64,000 nucleotides of DNA, taken from Lutraria lutraria (Eukaryota > Mollusca > Bivalvia > Venerida > Mactridae). The notes beneath the pieces were generated by a model. That model was not told the DNA's origin, did no database searches, and worked only from the letters and a program-made list of their open reading frames with translations. The stretch spans positions 40,893,083 through 40,957,082 of the forward strand of contig OZ026835.1 of NCBI GenBank assembly GCA_964023205.1. The letters are read 5' to 3'. Below, in pieces: positions 62,801 through 64,000 of this stretch; positions within the stretch are counted from its first letter, which is position 1; each line of letters begins with the position of its first letter. The position numbers and the translations under genes were made by a program.

Positions 62801-63442
62801 TCTAGATGTTATATGTTAACTTTAACTAAATATGTTATCAATAATTAAAATATCAAACAACTTTGGTGGTATCATCATTATTCAGTTATGACTTATCTGA
62901 GTAAAACAACTTATCATTTTCAGCATTAATCTGTTAGCTGAGTTAATAAAGTTCCTGAATTGTTTTATATTAAATATGAATATAAATAAACTACTGTATG
63001 ATATTGGGTCTATCTTAAAGCTACAAAGATTAGGAGAGACTTGTGGTTTAATGCCGGGAGACACAGAGTCACCAAGTTCCAGTCAGTTATCACTTGTTGT
63101 AGATCTTACATCAGGAATGGGACTTGAAGAACCTGATGAGGAGGAAGAAGAAGGTGAGTCAGATAATACCTAAGCACATAATACACTATATAAGATTTAA
63201 GATTGAAGTGTTCGACATAATTATAAAATCATGTTGTTTTATTATATATTTAGTAAATCAATTTTGCACTTGTCTTAGGCAATATTTGAATGTCTTGATT
63301 GTCAAGTAAGTAGTTTAAGATGCAGACTGTAATATTTTCTTACTTTTTGGATGTTATTACAGGAGCTGAATCAAAGATACATCCACGGGACAAATTACGA
63401 GAGGCACTTTCTTCAAGAGAATCTTTCCAGAGGATTTATTTG
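29865..63442 (+). CDS. TRAPPC10: Trafficking protein particle complex subunit 10 (TRAPPII), N-terminal third, ten coding exons, continues beyond window
   Basis: Coding exons: 29865-29889, 37286-37367, 38013-38145, 38675-38868, 40526-40718, 43172-43283, 61521-61768, 62339-62485, 63021-63153, 63363-63442. Every junction has GT/AG sites and keeps phase, giving 449 codons of an expected ~1,250. Order of motifs: MEAKPIVT, VVFSSFHRHLLETLPKETTE, SYGRP, DWLIVVSNSD, LLPRSSVYDKI, LWNTFVSRLRQLL, REKRNEVGWNFQEYFIVQ, EELAFMFEML, YDELDALF, LFSRQCAILLLLQRP, LDCWVFLSGLEVL, LREALSSRESF. These match the conserved N-terminus of TRAPPC10/Trs130. The protein is a subunit of TRAPPII, a GEF complex acting on Rab GTPases at the Golgi. 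Introns 1 and 6 are swollen by transposons; intron 6 is 18.2 kb. Identification is from remembered family sequence. Confidence 0.95.
30076..30109. promoter_or_regulatory. Palindromic promoter-type motifs 190 bp into TRAPPC10 intron 1
   Basis: A perfect 20-bp palindrome at 30076-30095 (core GCAGAATTCTGC) is followed by TCTCGCGAGA at 30100-30109, a palindromic element known from TATA-less housekeeping promoters. The location just downstream of exon 1 fits a downstream promoter or CpG-type regulatory site. Confidence 0.5.
31070..32390. mobile_element. Inverted-repeat element in TRAPPC10 intron 1
   Basis: Paired inverted blocks: ACCACTGCCACCACT (about 31089 versus 32363), the ATACATAGTTCCCAC...TTTACCTCCC block (31463-31498 versus 32290-32330), GGCGGCCATCTTGAAAGTC (31508 versus 32268) and a GATCTGA.GACG.CCTATA block (31770 versus 32205). 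The left arm carries about 170 bp of extra sequence. Exact ends and TSD were not resolved. Confidence 0.6.
31251..31314 (+). repeat. Duplicated CRE-containing 22-bp sequence
   Basis: The same 22 bases occur at 31251-31272 and 31293-31314 (42-bp spacing). Each begins with the full CRE octamer TGACGTCA and ends GTAAACAATG, which resembles a forkhead-type site. Confidence 0.6.
32976..34411 (+). mobile_element. Hairpin-ended tandem-repeat element, plus orientation (same family as 5603-9050)
   Basis: Starts TTTTTAGCTCACCAGAGC..., forming a hairpin with ...GGTGAGCT, and ends GGTGAGCATTTATAGGGCCATCATGGCCCTCGTGTTT. About six internal units repeat every 155-165 bp, marked by AGTGGACCTCTACCAAG at 33441, 33606, 33771, 33926 and 34091. 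Two unit types alternate: one with GGGGTCACTTGAT, one with GGGGTTTATTCTA. Confidence 0.75.
34415..35105. other. Gene-free stretch in TRAPPC10 intron 1
   Basis: AT-rich; no exon, TIR or tRNA-like sequence recognised. Confidence 0.4.
35116..36327. mobile_element. TIR element, 7-bp TSD ATCTATG
   Basis: Ends CAGGTAGTTGTATT and its inverse (29 of about 31 bp alike, through GGTAGATGCAAC). The flanks 35109-35115 and 36328-36334 are both ATCTATG. Inside are two diverged direct repeats of about 180 bp (GATCGAGAAATGACGAG at about 35400 and 35609) and one 131-codon ORF. Superfamily not recognised. Confidence 0.8.
35701..36096 (+). CDS. 131-aa ORF of unknown function inside a TIR element
   Basis: Reads MIIIFSPTHLINIG...SNFFPLI. 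I do not recognise a domain: no DDE pattern, zinc finger or clear membrane segment. It sits in the 3' half of a 1.2-kb element, so it may be a remnant of a transposon protein or a chance ORF; the frame is longest in the element. Confidence 0.2.
   Translation: MIIIFSPTHLINIGSNRRLCAVSVPSIIFGIRSEENHFMYVAVRGIHFLKVVISTLFREISQLHRGNIVNKIALQINADDSLMYQSLKNIDFEQMHTSVFTTVLHRFTAYSRLSAIFQNTRSAMSNFFPLI
36905..37170 (+). repeat. tRNA-derived SINE with long-variable-arm (Leu/Ser-type) head
   Basis: Head: GAGCGAGTGGTTAA, then CTGATTTCAAATCA, a variable-arm-like CTATCACTGATAG, and GTGGGTTGGAACTGC. Body: GAGAAAGTAGGCAGTCGGAG, then a tail AAACCAGATATAAACAAAC. The layout resembles molluscan V-SINE-type elements such as RUDI; identity not verified. 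A second head is at 63590-63680. Confidence 0.6.
37286..37367 (+). CDS. TRAPPC10: TRAPPC10 coding exon 2
   Basis: Encodes HGNQVVFSSFHRHLLETLPK and ETTEWR, matching the family's GDQ.LF.S.YP.L...LP.EP.EWRR. Acceptor TTTTCAG, donor GTATAT. Confidence 0.93.
37413..37561. mobile_element. 149-bp pogo/Tigger-like MITE, TA target
   Basis: Ends CAATCAAACCT and AGGTTTGACTG are inverted with one mismatch, flanked by TA on both sides (37411-37412, 37562-37563). The interior repeats ATAAAGGCCAC. It lies 44 bp after exon 2. Confidence 0.7.
37691..37908. mobile_element. 218-bp hAT-like MITE, 5-bp duplication AGGAT
   Basis: CAGGGCCCT at the left and AGGGCCCTG at the right are perfect 9-bp inverted ends; the flanks 37686-37690 and 37909-37913 both read AGGAT. 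The right part has a run of ten Gs. Confidence 0.6.
38013..38145 (+). CDS. TRAPPC10: TRAPPC10 coding exon 3
   Basis: Encodes SYGRPARNVHVEASFVPYDD and LYFHIFWIDC; family SYGR...H.E..F and F.HIYW..C. Acceptor TTTCAG, donor GTATGT. Confidence 0.93.
38675..38868 (+). CDS. TRAPPC10: TRAPPC10 coding exon 4
   Basis: Encodes DLETYKQKVKEEISDWTAAL, PDWLIVVSNSD, LLPRSSVYDKIKSDFC. Acceptor CCGCAG, donor GTACAT; phase 2 out. Confidence 0.94.
38993..40150. mobile_element. PIF/Harbinger-like non-autonomous element, TTA TSD
   Basis: Left end GGCCAGAGTTTTTTAAT...GATTTACGG is matched inverted at 40120-40150 (GGCCAGCGTTTTTTTAT...GATTTACGG). TTA flanks both ends (38990-38992, 40151-40153), the PIF/Harbinger target. 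AAAATAAAAATAAAA runs lie near both ends. No transposase seen. Confidence 0.75.
40526..40718 (+). CDS. TRAPPC10: TRAPPC10 coding exon 5
   Basis: Encodes IIVLEQYG, SLWNTFVSRLRQLLLQAFTR and MREKRNEVGWNFQEYFIVQ. Acceptor TTGACAG, donor GTAAGT. Confidence 0.95.
40811..40910 (+). mobile_element. Fragment of a pogo/Tigger-like element
   Basis: CAGTTGAACCTGTTAACAAA followed by GGTCACC resembles the ends of the element at 37413-37561; no second terminus was found. Confidence 0.35.
40951..41840 (+). repeat. Tandem array, 162-bp unit, about five copies, next to a (TGAG)n tract
   Basis: After a TGAG microsatellite (40951-40975) comes a unit starting CCTTGTCCGGGCTGTATCTC and repeating at 40979, 41138, 41300, 41462 and 41624, with a diverged last piece near 41790. 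Units starting at 41138, 41300 and 41462 look nearly identical, so they amplified recently. The array abuts the hairpin-ended element at 41842. Confidence 0.85.
41842..42858 (+). mobile_element. Hairpin-ended tandem-repeat element, 145-bp units
   Basis: Starts TTTTTAGCTCACATGTCAC with hairpin partner GTGAC..GGTGAGCT, followed by a CGTGCG run, and ends ATGTGAGCGATATAGGGCC...CCCTCTTGTTT. Units with AAAACTAGGTCAC recur at about 42051, 42196, 42341, 42487, 42631 and 42776, i.e. every 144-146 bp. Confidence 0.75.
43172..43283 (+). CDS. TRAPPC10: TRAPPC10 coding exon 6
   Basis: Encodes EELAFMFEMLGLLDDAM and QYDELDALFTQFILNHASG. Acceptor TTTCAG, donor GTAAGA. A pogo-like element starts 33 bp downstream of this donor. 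Confidence 0.95.
43317..44331. mobile_element. Pogo/Tigger-like non-autonomous element, TA target
   Basis: TA at 43315-43316 and 44332-44333 flank CACCTTAACTCCGC... and ...GGGGGGTTCTACTG, diverged inverted ends of the C(A)G(T)..AACC type. Subterminal motifs ACGACCACCCCGCTATTA recur near both ends. About 600 bp of the interior (43510-44060) is similar, in opposite orientation, to 51950-52330. Confidence 0.65.
45107..45304 (+). repeat. 198-bp direct repeat, left copy (LINE target-site duplication)
   Basis: Begins AAGAGTAAAACAATGCACTG and ends TTTAATCAAAGGC. The right copy at 56278-56475 has the same length and about four differences. The LINE begins and ends exactly between the two. Confidence 0.85.
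45557..48100 (+). pseudogene. Broken spliced gene of the 4.1-kb element, unrecognised protein
   Basis: Exon-like pieces: 45557-45600 (MDTHPDSDGLRLKN, then GTAAGA), 46038-46124 (after a GATGTAG acceptor; RKSTSRLWLHKPKKRN, then GTGATT) and 47627 on (after TTTTCAG; EDISSDIDISTPTIPNEE, TRAPKKAKLNVTPKKA). The last piece shifts frame near 47789 and continues as MTEEIVQLVPLILVEF, FPMTNICLLLLFDVVRWYK and MTYNDECMKFWKV until about 48100. The first junction does not keep frame, perhaps through slippage in the A-run at 46038. The FP..NI.LLLF.DVVRWY...M.Y.....FW motif resembles uncharacterised invertebrate proteins; no function is claimed. The rest of the gene is gone. Confidence 0.45.
46339..47501 (+). 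mobile_element. Hairpin-ended tandem-repeat element, 145-bp type
   Basis: Starts TTTTTAGCTCACATGTCAC, with the hairpin partner GTGAC..AGTGAGCT, and ends TGTGAGCGATATAGGG...CCCTCTTGTTT. It closely matches 51003-51886 and lies in the intron between the second and third exon pieces of the 4.1-kb element's gene. Confidence 0.75.
48221..48365 (-). repeat. tRNA-derived SINE head (UGC, Ala-like)
   Basis: Minus strand: GAGCTCAGTTGGTAGAGCAT-like A-box region, loop CTTGCAA and B-box-like GGTTTGAGCCC. Flank sequence AATATCCCAGCCAATTTATA is shared with the next copy. Confidence 0.6.
48600..48840 (-). repeat. tRNA-derived SINE, best-preserved copy
   Basis: The minus-strand head at about 48719-48795 has A-box TTAGCTCAGTTGG, loop CTTGCAA (anticodon TGC) and consensus B-box GGTTCGAGCCC. 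Its body contains AACCTTGGAATCCTAGAGC, GGGTGAAGCAAATGG and GGTTGTCGCGATTAA. Same family as 1950-2365 and 57615-57762. Confidence 0.7.
48850..49475. other. 3' interior of the 4.1-kb element, nothing recognised
   Basis: No exon continuing the element's gene was found here, so its 3' coding part seems lost. Confidence 0.4.
50310..50879 (+). pseudogene. LINE ORF2 N-terminal leader
   Basis: Between the ORF1 stop and the nested insertion. One frame reads TRFRCVKQKRKNGHPCRNI, ICHDCNVDTS and IMLPPDEKHINI, and a related frame resumes at 53089 with TVHNTDNGKFKIL, so this is the leader before the endonuclease domain, with a frameshift. Confidence 0.5.
50880..53088. mobile_element. TIR element with GC-rich ends (CGTATTCCCCCG) inside the LINE
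   Basis: The left end TATCGTATTCCCCCG...AATAAACGCCCCCC is matched inverted at the right by GGGGGCGTTTATCCGGGGG...AATACGGTA. The interior includes a hairpin-ended repeat (51003-51886) and a segment shared with the pogo-like element at 43317. The LINE resumes at both edges. TSD not resolved. Confidence 0.7.
51003..51886 (+). mobile_element. Hairpin-ended tandem-repeat element, 145-bp type
   Basis: Near-duplicate of 46339-47501: same start (TTTTTAGCTCACATGTCAC), same CGTCGTGCGTCGTC run and same end, with fewer internal units. Confidence 0.75.
53103..53970 (+). pseudogene. LINE endonuclease (EEP/APE-type) domain, frameshifted
   Basis: KFKILTLNVCGLKSKVN (the N of LNVCGL is an active-site residue), IIGIQETKLDDLD (the catalytic E in QETK), then after a frameshift near 53370 YGVVYIPPENS, then PHVCLLGDFNCRTASLLDY (GDFN catalytic block), NNYGHRLIEFLKMNNLYILN, and VDYFICS followed by FSDVHNP (HNP = the SDH-like end of the fold). 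All the main catalytic blocks are visible, but at least two frameshifts and a stop divide them. Confidence 0.8.
54040..54937 (+). pseudogene. LINE ORF2 middle and post-RT part, reverse transcriptase core deleted
   Basis: 54120-54370 reads NAVKLISNLFKDTS, LSPWYGAQCRKARRNFHRAK and YRIRKNTTNKDNLK, the linker just before the RT. It then jumps, near 54370, to MYSLIRNSNRLHLPPDLQLD, KPILLYGAEIWGF and VQLKFLKYVL, the segment just after the RT. No palm motifs such as the GIPQG or YADD boxes lie between, so roughly the whole RT core is absent. After 54860 the frame runs into a nested MITE and stops at 54937. Confidence 0.8.
54861..55372. mobile_element. 512-bp MITE of the CAAGGACTT family, 7-bp TSD CTTAAAC
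   Basis: TIRs CAAGGACTAATATACATACA and its inverse at 55347-55372. CTTAAAC flanks at 54854-54860 and 55373-55379. Excision with one copy rejoins the LINE frame as NPKWLK-LSIKQKL. A second copy is at 58759-59265. No coding capacity. Confidence 0.9.
55380..55819 (+). pseudogene. LINE ORF2 C-terminus
   Basis: Reads LSIKQKLKDLYINDWFSAM, FYKIVKTSFGYENYL, FRTRNHKLPVETGNW and LCVNCSKLGDEYHYLFNC, i.e. the CCHC-like C..C...H..C zinc-knuckle tail common to many LINEs (CVNCSKLGDEYHYLFNC), and ends at a stop at 55819. Confidence 0.8.
55935..56099. mobile_element. 165-bp TIR element of the CAGTCTT family, 6-bp TSD CTCTAC
   Basis: Starts CAGTCTTCGAACTAAC and ends GTTAGCATGATGACTG; the flanks 55929-55934 and 56100-56105 are both CTCTAC. 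CTAGCCCG motifs inside parallel the ACTCGCC motifs of the 1.1-kb member at 5614-6734. Confidence 0.75.
56278..56475 (+). repeat. 198-bp direct repeat, right copy (LINE target-site duplication)
   Basis: Follows the LINE's TTGAC-repeat tail without a gap and ends AATCAAAGGC before the hAT-like element's sequence resumes. About 98% identical to 45107-45304 by eye. Confidence 0.85.
56996..57610. other. TRAPPC10 intron 6 sequence, nothing recognised
   Basis: No exon or repeat recognised between the hAT-like element and the SINE. Confidence 0.4.
57615..57762 (-). repeat. tRNA-derived SINE head, diverged
   Basis: Minus strand: TTAGCTCAGTTGGTAGAGC, loop TTTGCAA, weakened B-box; flank GCTGCAATATTAAC shared with 1950-2090. 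Confidence 0.55.
57770..58290. other. TRAPPC10 intron 6 sequence, nothing recognised
   Basis: AT-rich, no supported feature. Confidence 0.4.
58293..59819 (+). mobile_element. Hairpin-ended tandem-repeat element, 160-bp type, interrupted by a MITE
   Basis: Starts TTTTTAGCTCACCTG, a hairpin with CAGGTGAGCT, and ends TCAGGTGAGCGATAAAGGGCC...CCCTCTTGTTT. Units with AGAGTTATGGGCCCTTGA recur every 160-161 bp (58491, 58651, then after the MITE 59326, 59486, 59647). Confidence 0.75.
58759..59265. mobile_element. 507-bp MITE of the CAAGGACTT family, 7-bp TSD GTATAAC
   Basis: About 95% identical by eye to 54861-55372, with the same TIRs. GTATAAC flanks at 58752-58758 and 59266-59272. Confidence 0.9.
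60126..60230 (+). CDS. TRAPPC10: Candidate in-frame cassette exon of TRAPPC10
   Basis: 105 nt (35 codons) following a strong pyrimidine-rich acceptor (CTTATGTTTCTAG) and ending at a weak GTTTGA donor. It is open in the phase imposed by exons 6 and 7 and leaves phase 1 unchanged, so inclusion would add residues such as DIETQYCTNKTVDVDLHQII. Vertebrate TRAPPC10 lacks such an insert as far as I recall. It could be a chance exon-like sequence. Confidence 0.3.
60240..60720 (+). repeat. Minisatellite (about 23-24-bp unit) inside a larger duplication
   Basis: TTTGACATCCTTATCTGTGT-like units recur at least seven times in 60280-60600. The block with CATAAATTTATGATAG and GATATGGTT appears twice (about 60390 and 60650), showing a roughly 260-bp duplication. 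Confidence 0.6.
60730..61515. other. TRAPPC10 intron 6 end, nothing recognised
   Basis: No supported feature. Confidence 0.4.
61521..61768 (+). CDS. TRAPPC10: TRAPPC10 coding exon 7
   Basis: Encodes SVPWLMSFMKPCKTWAGLSL, then NYLFSRQCAILLLLQRPAEI and HATVQEMKTLE, matching the family's LFSRQC.LLLFLQRP. Acceptor CAACAG, donor GTTAGT. Confidence 0.95.
61930..62176 (-). repeat. tRNA-derived SINE (second family)
   Basis: The minus-strand head at 62103-62176 reads GGTCTAGAGGTCAATGTTCT, GGACTTGCAATCC and GGGTTCAAATTAC, tRNA-like boxes in order. The body at lower coordinates includes CCAGTTTTCCTGGACT, shared with 1005-1130. Confidence 0.5.
62339..62485 (+). CDS. TRAPPC10: TRAPPC10 coding exon 8
   Basis: Encodes IDINEGGLDCWVFLSGLEVL and a divergent tail ending YLGDYVCRK. 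Acceptor TTATAG, donor GTAAGT. Confidence 0.93.
62585..62715 (+). repeat. Short tandem repeat, unit ATTATTCTTTGTGAATTTGT
   Basis: Four to five imperfect copies of about 20-27 bp between TRAPPC10 exons 8 and 9. Confidence 0.65.
63021..63153 (+). CDS. TRAPPC10: TRAPPC10 coding exon 9
   Basis: Encodes LQRLGETCGLMPGD, LSLVVDLTSGMGL and an acidic DEEEEEG run, aligned with the family's L..LG.LCGL...VDLLAGLG. Acceptor TTAAAG, donor GTGAGT. Confidence 0.9.
63363..63442 (+). CDS. TRAPPC10: TRAPPC10 coding exon 10
   Basis: Encodes SKIHPRDKLREALSSRESFQ then RIYL, matching the family's K.LKEALSS.E.F...YL. Acceptor ATTACAG; donor GTTTGT. The next exon is outside the window. Confidence 0.88.
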
Positions 63443-63589
63443 GTTTGTTGATTTTCTTTCTGGTTTACAACTGTCAGAGTCATATGAGACAGACAGTTCA
63501 CCTAAGCATCATTCCTGGGAAGAACCAGTGTTAGACTTCCATCTTCCATCTAAGCCACTGCCTACTTTCTCACATATTGAGACATGGTA

Positions 63590-63680
63590 GGTAGCAAGGC
63601 TCGAACCCACAACCCTCTATCAGTGAGAGGTTACAGTGATTTGAAGTCAGCGATCTTAACAATTCAATCACAGAGTCTCG
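63590..63680 (-). repeat. tRNA-derived SINE head, Leu/Ser type
   Basis: Minus strand: GACTTCAAATC anticodon region, CTCTCACTGATAGAGG variable-arm stem, and GTGGGTTCGAGCC B-box; same family as 36905-37170. Confidence 0.5.
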
Positions 63681-64000
63681 ATCACTGCTACGCAGTCAGG
63701 CCAGTAGCAAGGATGTTCTTCCTTGTTTATAATTTTTATCTGGGAAATGGACAAAATCAACTCAAAACAAATCCCCTGCACTCAAATTGTATTGGTTTTG
63801 ATTTTATTTTTGATAATCAATGTTCTGAATGAATCAGACTAACTCAGGGCTCACCTTTGACCCTTAAAATGGCATTTAGACTTGAAATTAGCAAACTAAA
63901 GCTTCTGACTCTTGAGAATTAGAACCAAAAGGTCAAATTTATTATTACATTAGTAGAAAATTTTGTTGACTATCAGATAAGGGTCTATTTGAGTCTAGTG

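Overview
The window is AT-rich animal DNA with spliced genes, dense transposons and tRNA-derived SINEs. Repeat style (long 'AGCTCAC...GTGAGC' repeat elements, many short TIR elements) and moderate protein similarity to vertebrate orthologues suggest a mollusc, probably a bivalve; this taxon call is an inference. Everything was read by eye: no alignment or database search was run.

Two conserved host genes are present, transcribed away from each other. (1) A TCP11L1-like gene on the minus strand: nine coding exons from the start codon at 11808 down to the window edge at 1 (3' end missing). All eight junctions keep frame with GT/AG sites. (2) TRAPPC10 on the plus strand: a short first coding exon at 29865-29889, then nine exons from 37286 to 63442, continuing beyond the window. 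Intron 1 is 7.4 kb and intron 6 is 18.2 kb. An in-frame 105-nt candidate cassette exon lies in intron 6. The 18 kb between the two start codons holds no convincing gene, only decayed LINE pieces, MITEs and SINE fragments.

Most of the remaining sequence is mobile DNA, and many insertions have exact boundaries from target-site duplications (TSDs): a 1.2-kb palindromic hAT-like element (10295-11503, 8-bp TSD), a PIF/Harbinger-like element (38993-40150, TTA), pogo-like elements with TA (37413-37561, 43317-44331), a 6-bp-TSD family (5614-6734, 55935-56099), a 7-bp-TSD family (two ~510-bp copies and two 32-bp micro-copies), another 7-bp-TSD element carrying a 131-aa ORF (35116-36327), and a set of hairpin-ended elements with internal tandem repeats of about 145-165 bp (5603-9050, 32976-34411, 41842-42858, 46339-47501, 51003-51886, 58293-59819).

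The most striking structure is the nest in TRAPPC10 intron 6: a hAT-like element (44399-56987, TSD GCGATTTT) contains a LINE (45305-56277) flanked by a 198-bp direct repeat that looks like a very long target-site duplication. The LINE is interrupted by a 4.1-kb TIR element starting CACGGTG with a 5-bp TSD and remnants of a spliced, unrecognised gene, by a GC-rich-ended TIR element, by a 7-bp-TSD MITE and by a 6-bp-TSD MITE. The LINE has lost its reverse-transcriptase core. Insertion order can be read directly from who interrupts whom.
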